NCBI GenBank assembly: GCA_963781785.1
Contig: CAWAHD010000002.1
Coordinates: forward strand, 4,402,001-4,466,000
DNA from: CAWAHD01 sp963781785
GTDB taxonomy: Bacteria; Planctomycetota; Planctomycetia; Isosphaerales; Isosphaeraceae
Length of the DNA: 64,000 nt
Direction: 5' to 3'
The notes beneath the pieces were generated by a model. The model saw only the letters and a list, made by a program, of their open reading frames with translations, was not told where the DNA came from and made no database searches. Shown piece after piece: positions 46,905 through 57,599 of the stretch (positions are counted from its first letter, which is position 1; the number at the start of each line of letters is the position of its first letter). A program made the position numbers and the translations under genes.

Positions 46905-49900
46905 CTAGGGAGCGGTCTTGGGAGTCGGTGTCGGCGTCCTCTTCGGAACCACCACCTTCCGCAGGCTGTTCTTGTAAGCTTCGAATTGTTCGCGCCACTC
47001 GGGAGGCGGTACGAAGCGGACACCCTCGTAGTTACCGTGAACATCATCCTGCGCCATGGTTCCCCGGTTCAGCCGAGTCTTGCTGCTGAACCGCTGATTG
47101 CCGGAGAGCCCCGGAAGGTCGGGCGAGGCCTGCGCGGTTGTCTGCTCGCCTGGCTTGACTTTGATCTCGCGGCCCGGCCCCGCCGGCCCGGATTTGCCCT
47201 TCTTGTAATTGGTCACGAAATGTTCGATCCGTTCGCGCGACATCCCCGTTCTTTCCTCAAACTCCTTGGCGCTCGCTTCGTTCCTGAGCACGTCGTTGAG
47301 TTTTTGCAGAAAGAGATCGCTTTGCGGTGTTCCATCGGGCGCCACATTGCCGCGACCCGTGTCCTGGGTCTCTTGCGCTCTCGCCGACTTCTGGGATTCG
47401 TCCTTGGCCGGTTCGGCGTTACCCGGGTTGGGCCCCGTGGAACCACCGCCTCCGATATGGCTCTGGGTTCCGCCCCCCTGCCTACCGGACGGTTGCCCGC
47501 TTCTCCGTTGTTGCCCGCCTTGCGCGGAGCCCGACGAGCCGCTCTGGCCTGGCTGGCCCGAGTTCTGCCCCGACGCCTTGCCTTGGCTACCCGATTCGGA
47601 ACCCGACGATCCAGCTTTCCCCGCCTCCGAGCCACTCGGTTTCCCGGGGGATTCCGCCAGATTTTGTCGAAGCGCCTCCGGACTTTCCACTGGGCGATGA
47701 GCTTGATCCCTTGGAGGACTGCTGATTTCCGCCAGAGGATGAGGCTTTCCCCTGGGCGCCGCCGCTCGATTTCTCGCTGTTCCCACCGCTCTGGCTTTGC
47801 GATCCCTGTGTCGAATTGCCGGCTTCCTGGGAGGCGCCGCTCCCCATCTTGTTTTGAGACCCCGGACCGCCCTTGCTGCCCTGTGTGCCTTGAGCACCCG
47901 AACTTTGCTGTTGCGACGCACTCTGCTGAGACTGACTCTGCTGACTCTGCTGACTCTGTTGACTCTGCTGCTGTGAACTCTGCTGCTGAGGAGTCTGCTG
48001 CTGAGGAGTCTGCTGCTGAGGAGTCTGCTGCTGGTTCTGCTGCTGGTTCTGCTGCTGAGGAGCCTGCTGCTGGCTCTGTTGCTGAGGAGTCTGCTGCTGG
48101 GTCTGTTGCCGAGGAGTCTGCTGCTGGGGAGCCTGCTGCTGGGTCTGCTGCTGAGGAGTCTGCTGCTGGGTCTGCTGTTGAGGAGTCTGCTGCTGGCTCT
48201 GTTGCTGAGGAGTCTGCTGCTGGGTCTGTTGCCGAGGAGTCTGCTGCTGGGTCTGTTGCTGAGGAGTCTGCTGCTGGGTCTGGTTGTTTGTTTGTGGCAT
48301 CTTGGACTGCGGCGGTCTGGCTGTCTGATTCTGTTGCTGTGTTTGCTGCTGGCGCTGTTGCTCTGGAGTCTGATCTTGATTGAGTGGGGTCCGGTCCATC
48401 CGGTCCTTTGGCTGATCCGGCCGGTTCGGTGTGTTCTGGTCGTCGCGGCGCGTGGACTGATCGGGGTTCGACTGATCTTGAGTATCGTCTTTCTGCTGCT
48501 GGGCCCGCCGATCGTCCTGCTTCGAGTTTGGAGGCTGGGAACGGCGCGTCGGGCTCTGTTCGCGTGTCGGGTTCTTCCTCTGGTCCTTGGCCGCTGGTTC
48601 CATTTCTCGCCCACGGCGATCGGGAGCCGCTTTCTGAGAATTCTCCGTCTTCTCGTCCGCGGCGGCGGCGTCCTTCCGGGACGACGGTTGATCCTTACCC
48701 TTTGCGGACCCCTCGTCACGGATTGGAGAGTCCTTCGGTTCTGCACCGGCGCGATCCAGGTCCGTCCGAGGTCGCGGCCGGTTTGACTTTGGTTGTGACG
48801 AGCTGGTTTTCTCCGAATCCTTTGGCGAGCCCGAGCTGCGCGAGTTGCTGTTGCTCTTCATTTCCGAGGTTTGCCGGTTGCGGCCCGGCGGGGGCTGCCG
48901 ATCCGGGGCGTCATCAGGGTTCCCCGGTCGCTCATCATTCTTCAACGTCTTTGATTCAGACTCCCGGTCTTTCTTGGACTGTTCCTTCTTGGCGTTGGGG
49001 TTGGCAGGCTTTTCGTATTTTTTGGTCCCCAGTTTCTCTTCGTCCTTGGGCTTTTCGCGAACCTCGGTATCACGACGGACGTCCGACTGCGGCTCGCTCG
49101 AAGTGGTTTGCGAGGGATTCGAGGTGGTCGGGCTCGGCATCGACTGGCTTGGGCTCGCGGCATCAGGCGGTGACGCTGGTGCCGGCTGGGCGGGAGACTG
49201 GCCTCCGGGGCTTCCAGGCTTTCCAGGACTTCCGGGGCTCCCGGGCTTTCCGGCTTCCGCGGCGCTTCCGGGCGGCTTCTGGCCCGAATTCTGGCCCGGA
49301 GTGTTATTGCCGGGCGTGGATTGGCTGGCGGGGTTGGTATTCGGTTCGCCACCGGACGTTGGATTGGCTTCAGAAGGTTGGCGCTCGCCCTGGCGGTCGG
49401 AGGAACCGGTGGGGTTCGATCCCTTTGAGTCAGCCCCCTTGGGGTTCCCATTCGTCGAATTACCCTTTGTGGCCTCGCCACCGGGCTTCGACCCGGAGTT
49501 CGACGAGCTGGCGTCCCGACTCGCTACGTCGCCGGTAGAGCTCGCCTTGCGCTGAGCATCTTGGGATGAACGGCTCGCAGCTTGATCGTTGGGCCGGCGC
49601 TCATTGTCGGACCGATTCTGCTGACTCGCCGGTTTCTCGTTCTTGCCGGCATCGTCTCCGCTGGGAGCGGCTTGCTTGGAGTCGCCGCCCTTGGAGTTGG
49701 CGCGATCGTCGCCGTTCTGGGTGCGCGATTTTCCTGACTCTCCGCTGTTGGCGGGTTTCTCGTTCTTGTTGGCATCGTTTCCGCCGGGAGCGGCTTGCTT
49801 GGAGTCGCCGCCCTTGGGGTTGGCGCGATCGTCGCCGTTCTGGGTGCGGGATTTTCGTGACTCTCCGCCGTTGGCGGGTTTCTCGTTCTTATTGGCATCG

Positions 49901-52900
49901 TTTCCGCCGGGAGCGGCTTGCTTGGAGTCGCCGCCCTTGGGGTTGGCGCGATCGTCGCCGTTCTGGGTGCGGGATTTTCGTGACTCTCCGCCGTTGGCGG
50001 GTTTCTCGTTCTTGTTGGCATCGTCTCCGCTGGGAGCGACTTGCTTGGAGTCGCCGCCCTTGGGGTTGGCGCGATCGTCGCCGTTCTGGGTGCGGGATTT
50101 TCGTGACTCTCCGCCGTTGGCGGGTTTCTCGTTCTTGTTGGCATCGTCTCCGCTGGCAGCGGCTTGCTTGGAGTCGCCGCCCTTGGGGTTGGCGCGATCG
50201 TTTCCGTTCTGGGTGCGGGATTTTCCTGATTCTCCGCTGTTGGCGGGTTTCTCGTTCTTGTTGGCATCGTCTCCGCCGGGAGCGGCTTGCTTGGAATCGC
50301 CGCCCTTGGGGTTGGCGCGATCGTCGCCGTTCTGGGTGCGGGATTTTCCTGACTCTCCGCTGTTGGCGGGCTTGTCGTTCTTGTTGGCATCGTCTCCGCC
50401 GGGAGCGGCTTGCTTGGAATCGCCGCCCTTGGGGTTGGCGCGATCGTCGCCGTTCTGGGCACCCGTCTTGGAGTCCTGACCGCCCGGGCCGTTCTTGGCA
50501 CCGGCATTGGCGTTTTTCGCTGGATTGTCGTTCTGGTCGCGGTCTTTCGCTCCGGTCATGTCCTTGGGCTGAGAACGATCGCTCGCTGACTTCGAATTCC
50601 CTTCCTTTTTTGAGCCGGGTTGCTCGTCGCGACCGCCGTTGCCGCCCTTCTGTGTGGCGTCCGATTTTCCTGCCTTGTTCGATCCGTCCTGATTCTTGCC
50701 TTGCGACGAGTCTTGCGCAGCCTTCTCGCGATCTTGTTGGCTCGGCTGATCGTTCGAGCCCGGCTTGGCGTTTTCCTGCTTGGCAGCCGATCGGTCCTGC
50801 ACATTCTCGGGAGACCGCGGCTCGTTCTTACCGGGACGAGCCTCTTGGCGATTGCCTTGCATCCCCTGGTTGTTATTGGCTGCCGAGCTTGACGAGGCGT
50901 CGGGCTGTCCGGCTGCGATCTTGCCGTTCTGGGGCGAAGAAGAAGAGGGATTCGACCTCTCCTGCGGGGCCGGCGAGGGTCGACCGGCGTCCTGCGCTGG
51001 GTTCGGGGGCGACGCCTTGTCTTTACGTGCCCCGGGATTCGAATCCCCGGGTTTCCCATTTTCGCCGGCAGGACGATCTTGTCCTTGCTGGGCAGCGGCA
51101 GTCTGTTCGGGGCGGCCGGGCTGCCGCTGGGTTCCATCCTGGTTGTCATTGCGGTTGTCGCCGGCCGCTGGGGGGGGTTGGTCGCCGCCGCGCTCGGCAC
51201 GTTGAACCTGGTTCGAGGCGTCGTCGGTGGCGTTGTTGCCCGATGGTGGAGGCGCGCCCCGGGTGTTGGGCTGCGCCGGATTATCCAGAGTCGGTCGCTG
51301 GCGTGGACCGCCGGAGGCGTCATCGGGCCGGCTCTTCGGCTGATCGGCTTTGCCCGTCGCCGGTGACGACGCCGGGTTGCCCGAGTTATTTCGCCCTGGG
51401 TCATTGTTTTTTGGGGGACTGGAGGCGTTATTCTGCTGGTCGGCCGAGTTTTGCTGGTTACCGAGCGCTTGCCGCAGTTTTTTCTCGATATCGCGCTGTT
51501 CTTGAGGCGTGAGCTGTCCTTGAGCGTCGTTCGAGCCAGGCCCCTGTGGGTTGGGTTGAGATTCATCCGCCACGCCGGTATCACGACCGCCGGGCGTCTC
51601 GTCAGGTTTGGGGGGCGTGTTATCGACGTCGGTCGTGGCCGTTTGCGGGGGAGTGCTCGCGCTCTGGTCCTCAGTCTTGCCGGGCTCGTTCTGCGGCTGG
51701 TCGGGTAGCTGCTCCTGGTCGGTCTGCGTGGGCTGGGGCTGTTCCCGGAGCTTCTGGTTGTCTTCAAACTTCTTCTTCTCCTGAGGGGAGATTGGCTCAC
51801 CGATCTCGATCATTTGACGCAAGGTGTCGACCCGGTTCGGCGACGGCTCCTTGTTGTCGCGAACGGTGAGCCAGTACTGAAGCGACGAACCCGGCTTCAA
51901 ATTGAACGACGCCAGGTCGAGCGTCTCGACCGCCCGGAATTCCGGTTGCGGCTCTTGCCCTTCGAGCATGTTCTTGGAGACGAGGCTTTCATTACCCTGC
52001 ACCACGTGCAGGGTGGCATCCTTGACGCCGTGGTCGTCGGTACCGGCCATGACCAGGTCGACTTTAACGTTGGCGGCGGCCTTGATGGCCGGCCGGTCGG
52101 GGTGGACGAACCGGGCGGTGGGGGGGCGGTCTTCCAGAGCGATGATGTCATAGATGACCGGACTGGGATTGGACTGGCCGCCGGTCGTCGTGAAATTGAC
52201 CGTGTAGGATCCCGATACGCTCACGACGAAGCGGCCGGTCAGGATGGTGGGATCGTCGGTGTCGACGTCCATCAAGACGGGTTCATCTTTGAGCTTCAAG
52301 CTCGCAGACTGGGCCGGCATGTTCGTCTTGGCATGCACGGTGACCTTAGTCCCCACGATCGCTTCGACCGTTCCTCCCTCGACATTGGCCCGGCGCGGGA
52401 CCTTGGTGTATGGCGGGAAGTCGAGGTCGACGGCAATGGCTGTAATCGTTGGTGCGGGCAGGACATCGAGAGTGTAGCGCAGCGACTCCGCGTCGCCGCC
52501 ACTCAAGTAGTACTCCATGCTCTGCTGAACGTTGGTCAGAGTCACCTGCCAGGGGTCGTACATGTGGCGGCCGGCGGCGATCTCCCTGAGGGCAAAGAAC
52601 TTGCCTCCGTCGACGCTGTAATGCAACAACACCTGCGGCGGCCGGACGCCCTGGACGTCGACCGAGAACACCACGTGTTCGCCGGCCACGACCTTCGAGA
52701 GATCAGGATCGCTGCCTGGCTTGATGTTCATCAGCCGGGTGTTGGTCGGTCGAACCACATCAGCGAGAAACGCTCGCTTTGCCGATTCGAGGATGCTCTT
52801 GGGAGCAAACGCGGCGTAGACGCAGAAGATCACAATCACGGCCGACAGCGCATAGGCCATTCGCATCAACCGATGCTGATTCACGACGGTGTCGACCTCG

Positions 52901-53340
52901 ACCTGGGTGAGGTCGTTGACGGCCCGTGCCTCGAGCGTCGCCATGATGGCCTTGGACAACTGGCCTCGATGGCGCCGCAGCTCCAGGTAGTTGATCAGGC
53001 TGTTCTTGAACGCCGGATCGGCGTCCTCGATCGTCTTGGCCGCGTAAATGCTGTTGATCCGCCAGATCAGGGGCATCACGACGCGAACGACCGCATAGCC
53101 AAGAGCCGCGATCAGGCCCCCGGCCAGCACGACCCGCCGCAAGAAGAGAGGCAATCCGAATACGTGGTCCAGAACCACTTCGAGAAACAAGACTGCCAGG
53201 AAACTGACGACGAGCGTCAGGCTCGCCGTCATGATGTCCGTGAGCTTGATTCGGGTCCGCGTCCGCTGGAGCTGATGATCGATGAATTGCTCGTAGTCGA
53301 GCAGCTTGCCGGCCGGTTTGGTCTGCGTCCCCAGACTCAT
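46905..53340 (-). CDS. Giant membrane-anchored low-complexity protein (about 2,140 residues), one frame break
   Basis: ATG 53340 (MSLGTQTKPAGKLLDYEQF) with GAGGAG 8 nt upstream. Three membrane helices lie in the first 190 residues (SLTLVVSFLAVLFLEVVLD, VVLAGGLIAALGYAVVRVVM, ALSAVIVIFCVYAAF). Residues about 200-600 form Ig-like extracytoplasmic domains, as in DUF4175-like planctomycete proteins (VLLHYSVDGGKFFALREIAA, GSYTVNFTTTGGQSNPSPVI). About 1,400 residues of Gln/Asn/Asp/Lys/Pro/Ser-rich disorder follow, including a 41-residue repeat array and a polyglutamine-like tract. A one-base slip in a run of five G (47646-47650) ends the first frame. The next frame carries a conserved C-terminal domain (LNDVLRNEASAKEFEERTGM, GVRFVPPPEWREQFEAYKNS) to 46905. 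Probably spans the envelope; function unknown. Confidence 0.8.
47925..48360 (-). repeat. Glutamine-rich repeat tract
   Basis: Encodes near-periodic QQQTPQQQTQ and QQQTPRQQTQ units, seen on the plus strand as ctgctgaggagtctgctg repeats. CAG/CAA codons dominate. The 9-mer tctgctgct recurs many times, so the tract is prone to slippage and misassembly. Confidence 0.9.
49627..50454 (-). repeat. 123-bp tandem repeat array (41-residue units)
   Basis: Six full copies and one partial copy in phase with the reading frame; cgatcgtcgccgttctgg (or close variants) occurs at 49703, 49826, 49949, 50072, 50195, 50318 and 50441. Each unit encodes NGDDRANPKGGDSKQAAPGG followed by DDANKNEKPANSGESGKSRT. Sequence identity between copies is very high. 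Confidence 0.95.
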
Positions 53341-53494
53341 GACGTGGGCTCCTCGGGCGCACTCCGGTGCAAATGGACCGATGCTGCATTATACTCGCCG
53401 CTGCACCGAAAGAGAACGAAGGATCTCGGAGAAGCGGGTTTTCCTGGGAAGATGAGGCCAGTCCCGGGAAATCCTTGACCGTGGGGAGTCAGTC

Positions 53495-54078
53495 GTGCGT
53501 GCGGACAGGAAGGCAGTTGCTCTCGCAAAACCCGAGCCGGTGGTGACGCCTGGCGGCCGAGGCCGCACGGTATTGCGGTGGGCTGTCAATCTCTGGGTCA
53601 TCCTCCACTTCACAGCGATCCTGTCTGCCGCGGGTTCCGTCGGGCCGACGTCCGGCCTGGTCGTCGCGGTCTGGGGCGTGTTCCGACCGTATCTGCAAGC
53701 CCTTTACCTGAACCAGGGGTACAACTTCTTCGCGCCGAGCCGGTCCCCAGCACACTCTTGACGTTCGAAATTCAGCGAGAGGACGGATCCCTGGAACGCG
53801 GCCGGATCCCCGATCGCTCGATCCAGCCTCGGCTGCTGTATCACCGGCACCTCCTGCTGACCGAGCATATCGGAATTGCCGCACCCGAGCAGGAAGAGAA
53901 CTGGTATCTGTCGTACGCGCAGCACCTCTGCCGCAAATACCGGGCCCCGCGCATCCACCTGAAACGCCTGACCCACTTTCCCACACCGATGGAGCTCGTC
54001 CGCAACGGTGTACGATTGGACAACCGGGCAAGTTACGACGAGCGCGATCTGGGAGAGTACTCATGCGGCGATCGTTGA
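53495..54078 (+). CDS. HTTM-associated small membrane protein, one frame break
   Basis: About 194 residues. GTG 53495 has GGGGAG 6 nt upstream. The first frame has one membrane helix (VNLWVILHFTAILSAAGS) and RPYLQALYLNQGYNFFAP; a missing base near 53737 shifts the frame and the next one continues EPVPSTLLTFEIQREDGSLE, RHLLLTEHIGIA and IHLKRLTHFPTPMELVRNGV. This companion regularly precedes HTTM genes. Its stop overlaps the HTTM ATG by 16 bp, so the two are co-translated. Probably a membrane partner or substrate-presenting subunit (inference). Confidence 0.75.
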
Positions 54079-55097
54079 CGGCGGTCGCTCGTTACGCGGC
54101 AGACCTCGCGCGGACCGTCGCACGAGGCTGGAACGCCTTCTGGTACACCCCGGCCGACCCGATTCTGCTCGGGCTGATCCGGATCATGACCGGCCTGATG
54201 CTCCTCTACACCCATGCGGTGTGGGGCCTGGCCCTCGACGACTTTTTCGGCCAGGACGCCTGGATCAGCCACGACCTGGCGGACTTCACCCAGACGAATC
54301 CGTACGCCTTTTCATTCTGGTGGCACGTTCCGCCGCGGTGGATCTGGCCAGCCTATGCGGTCGCGATGCTCGTCCTTGCATTCTTCACGATCGGGCTCTT
54401 CACCCGAATCGCATCTGTCCTTGCGCTCGTCGTCGTGATCTCGTTCGTCAACCGCCAACCGGAAGCGCTCTTCGGCCTGGATAAGATCAACCTCGTCCTG
54501 ACCTTTTATTTGACGATCGGACCGAGTGGATCGGCGGTTTCCATCGACCGGCTCCTGGCACGGTGGCGGCGTGGCACGGCTCTTGCGCCAGTCAAACCGA
54601 GTGCCAGTGCGAACTTCGCGGTGCGCTTGATCCAGGTCCACATGTGCCTGATCTACTTCTTCGCGGGCATTTCCAAGCTGCAAGGACCCGCGTGGTGGAA
54701 CGGGCAAGCCATGTGGATGGCGTTTGGAAACCTTGAGTATCAATCGGTCGACATGACGTGGCTGGCCTGGCATCCCTGGCTGGTCGACTTCCTGACTCAT
54801 TTCACCGCAATGTGGGAGCTGTCGTTCTGCGTGTTGATCTGGATACCGATTCTGCGGCCGCTCGTCCTGGCCGGAGCCGTTGTCATGCACCTGGGTATCG
54901 GCGCGACCCTGGGGCTGTGGACGTTTTCCTTGATCATGCTGGTCGGGTGCATGTCCTTTTTGCCCGGCGAAGGGGTGCGAAGGCTGCTGGGAGGGGCACC
55001 CCCGCGTGATCCGAGCGGTGTGGACCAACACCCGGGGGGCTCGTGTGCCAACGAGGGCCGGCAAGCGATGAGGCGGCAACGCAGAGCCAGGTCGTGA
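54063..55097 (+). CDS. HTTM-domain membrane protein (gamma-carboxylase-like)
   Basis: 344 residues with about eight membrane helices. HTTM-family features: DPILLGLIRIMTGLMLLYTH, FWWHVPPRWIWPAYAVAMLV, FFTIGLFTRIASVLALVVV, INLVLTFYLTIGPSGSAVSI, RLIQVHMCLIYFFAGISKLQ (with the family KL-G-W pattern continuing GPAWWNGQAMWMAF) and LLAGAVVMHLGIGATLG. The family is related to the membrane part of vitamin K-dependent gamma-carboxylase; the bacterial substrate is unknown. ATG 54063 lies inside the end of the companion gene. The C-terminal 40 residues are hydrophilic and variable. Confidence 0.88.
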   Translation: MRRSLTAVARYAADLARTVARGWNAFWYTPADPILLGLIRIMTGLMLLYTHAVWGLALDDFFGQDAWISHDLADFTQTNPYAFSFWWHVPPRWIWPAYAVAMLVLAFFTIGLFTRIASVLALVVVISFVNRQPEALFGLDKINLVLTFYLTIGPSGSAVSIDRLLARWRRGTALAPVKPSASANFAVRLIQVHMCLIYFFAGISKLQGPAWWNGQAMWMAFGNLEYQSVDMTWLAWHPWLVDFLTHFTAMWELSFCVLIWIPILRPLVLAGAVVMHLGIGATLGLWTFSLIMLVGCMSFLPGEGVRRLLGGAPPRDPSGVDQHPGGSCANEGRQAMRRQRRARS

Positions 55098-55129
55098 TCG
55101 AAAGCGGATCGGCGGCGCGTTCTCGGCGA

Positions 55130-56749
55130 TCAGTTGTCCGAGAATCCTCTCCGCTCGTTTGAAGGCGTTACCTTGATGGCCCGCCACCGGGATTTGGCGG
55201 ACGACGGTGGGATTGAGGGGGGAAGAGGATCATGCGAATCGATGTCGCTATTCATCGACTCCGATAATCCGTCCGGAAGTCCGGAGCGGTCGCTTGACGG
55301 GTCTGAGTTTGAATCCGCTGGCTCGGGTGGCTCGGTGCGCTTCGCCTTGCCGGCCGTCGCGGCCGTCTGGGCCGGATGCCAGGCAGTGCGGCGCGTGGTT
55401 GCCGAGGCAGCTTGAGGCGCGAGCTCCCCGCCGGGAGCGATCGGGTCGGCGATTCCGAGCAAGCTGGGTGCGGGAATCATGACTTCGTCGTCGCTTGAAC
55501 GACGGCGGCTGCGAGCGGGTTCCTCGTTGTCCGGCGACTGGGAGCGTGCCACCGAGACCGGGGCGCCGTGACGAGCTTGTGTACTCCCGCGGCGGTCAGC
55601 CAGCACGTTGGCCGGAGCGCGTCTGACCGGTGCGTAGAGCGCCGTCAGCTTGTTACGGTCGAGCAAGTAGTAAATCGAGCGCGGGGTGGCATACAGCCCG
55701 TGATTCCCCTGGGGCTCCGCGAAGTTGCAGACACCCACGATGTAGCCGTCCTGGGTGTACAGGCCGCCTCCGGAACGCCCTCGCTTGGGCGCGACGTCGC
55801 ACTCGACAGCCTCGTACGACGGATTCCCGGACAAGAAGTTCTCGATCCGCGAGCGGTTGATGACGGTGTCCCAGACGGTCGCGTCGTTCCCCTCGGAACA
55901 GCCGACCGTCAGGACCCCCATGCGTGATTTGGGCTCCCAGTGGGCGGGGACGACCCGCGAGGCCGGCACCCGGCGCCCCGGCCGGATCCGGATCAGCCCG
56001 ACATCGCGCTTGAAGTCATAATCGATCGCCTTCCCTTCGACCGATTCGAGGAAATGGACTCGACTCCCTGTGAGCTTGCCGTCGAACAGGTCGATCATGA
56101 TGCGGCGCGGGAACTCGGCCGCCAAAACCTGCTTGCGGCCATCGAGCTTGAAGATGTGCGCGCAAGTGAGAATGATCGACTCCTCGGGTGTGCTGGAGAT
56201 GACGGTGCCCGACCCAAAACCGGTCGAGTGGGCGCCGATCACCCGGATGCGGACCACCGTCTCCCACGGCTTGGGATTGGTCGCTGTCGTTTGAGCCGGA
56301 GGGCTCAAGCGATCCTCGTCGTCCCGCGGGTTCGTTCGAACCGTGTCATCGAGCCGGTCGTCCCCCCGAGGTCGTCGTCGAGTATTCTCCGGGGAGCCCG
56401 GATCCACCGAGGGCTGCGCCTTCTCGGCTGCGGCGTTGTAGAACCGCGCGAGGTCGGCCGCAGGCTGGAGGCCCGAGGTGCGGTCGATCTCTCGCCCGGA
56501 GCCATCGATCACGATGAACGTCGGCACGCCCTTGACATGGTAGCGCCGGGCCAGCTCGGGATCGTGATCGATGTCGATCGACTTGATCGGATAACCCACG
56601 CGGGTCAACTGCTCGACGGCTTTTCGCACCTTCTGGCACGGACCACACCATTCGGCATGGAAGTCAAGCAAGACGGGTTGAGAGCTCGATTCGCTCGCAG
56701 GGCTAAAAGCTGCGGTGATCAGTGCGAGCAGCAAGGAAGCAGTGCTCAT
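55130..56749 (-). CDS. Secreted thioredoxin-trypsin-like fusion protein
   Basis: 539 residues. The signal peptide is MSTASLLLALITAAFSPASE. Residues about 25-115 form a thioredoxin domain with the redox motif EWCGPCQKVRKAVEQL and cis-Pro in VKGVPTFIVIDG. After an acidic linker, residues about 160-390 form a trypsin-like serine protease: VIGAHSTGFGSGTVIS, His in IILTCAHIFKLDG, Asp in DFKRDVGLIRIRP and nucleophile Ser in KRGRSGGGLYTQDGY. The tail is Ser/Pro-rich and probably disordered. ATG 56749 has AAAGGAG 10 nt upstream. A redox domain and protease in one exported chain suggests envelope protein quality control (inference). Convergent with the HTTM gene. Confidence 0.88.
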   Translation of the reverse strand: MSTASLLLALITAAFSPASESSSQPVLLDFHAEWCGPCQKVRKAVEQLTRVGYPIKSIDIDHDPELARRYHVKGVPTFIVIDGSGREIDRTSGLQPAADLARFYNAAAEKAQPSVDPGSPENTRRRPRGDDRLDDTVRTNPRDDEDRLSPPAQTTATNPKPWETVVRIRVIGAHSTGFGSGTVISSTPEESIILTCAHIFKLDGRKQVLAAEFPRRIMIDLFDGKLTGSRVHFLESVEGKAIDYDFKRDVGLIRIRPGRRVPASRVVPAHWEPKSRMGVLTVGCSEGNDATVWDTVINRSRIENFLSGNPSYEAVECDVAPKRGRSGGGLYTQDGYIVGVCNFAEPQGNHGLYATPRSIYYLLDRNKLTALYAPVRRAPANVLADRRGSTQARHGAPVSVARSQSPDNEEPARSRRRSSDDEVMIPAPSLLGIADPIAPGGELAPQAASATTRRTAWHPAQTAATAGKAKRTEPPEPADSNSDPSSDRSGLPDGLSESMNSDIDSHDPLPPSIPPSSAKSRWRAIKVTPSNERRGFSDN

Positions 56750-57599
56750 GCCGCGCGGACTCCTTTCCCTCGGCGTTGCCCGCATGCCGTCGTCGCAGTA
56801 ACGGCGGAGCGGGTCTGAACCAGCTCGGTGTCACACGCCTCGAAACGAGGCGAGAAACCATTTTCTTGCTGGGCCGCTACCCGCGAGGCGCGGTTCCGGA
56901 CCGCCGTGGTCTCCACGAAGCTGGGGTCGGCCCAGCCGGGAAACCGTGGACGGACCGCGTCCGGCAGAGCGGACGGGTTCGCCGAAAGAAGTCGATGTGG
57001 CACGAGATGACGGGCGATGTGCCGGGGAAGCAAAGAATCCCCGACCCTTCCTTGGGCGGCGCGCCTCTCAGTAAGGGCCCCGCGACACACCGTCATGGCG
57101 TGCCGCGTCCCGCCGATCGCGTCACGTGCAAAGCGGTTGAGCCCGCCCACAAATTGGGCGTAGGCCGCGCATCGCAAATGACCGGGCGACGGTCCCGTGG
57201 CGGATGCGAGCACCCTCCTGGCTTTCGCGCCCCAGACCTCCAGTCGGGGGTGTACGAGATCCCGAGGGGTTCGCGTTCACCGCGGTGAGCCCCTTTTACT
57301 AGGAGTGGACGAGGAGTACCAGATCAGTTATCGGCTTTTCGGCTGGCCGGCTTGAGAACAACTGGCAAACCGGCCTGAAACCTGGTCAATCTCGTCGGCG
57401 GGCTCTCCGGATCTGTCGGGCAAATGGACGGTTAGGCTGCTTCAGGGCGGCATCTCGGCAAAGGGGACCGTTGCATGTGGATGAACGAAAAACTATCCTC
57501 TGGTTCGATCGAGTGGCGCGAAATCGCGATGTCCAGGGAAGACGGATTGTTGCTTTGGATGCAAGCGTGGATTGCACGTTTCGAGGAGGAGCGCCGGCC
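56750..57599. other. Intergenic interval
   Basis: About 850 bp between the thioredoxin-trypsin start and the CBM9-like start, which are divergent. No supported gene, RNA or clear repeat; only short overlapping frames. Confidence 0.4.

Noticed and set aside
46878..48383. Plus-strand frame of about 500 codons and others up to 51512
   Set aside because: They mirror the low-complexity minus-strand giant gene; their apparent repeats are translations of its repeats.
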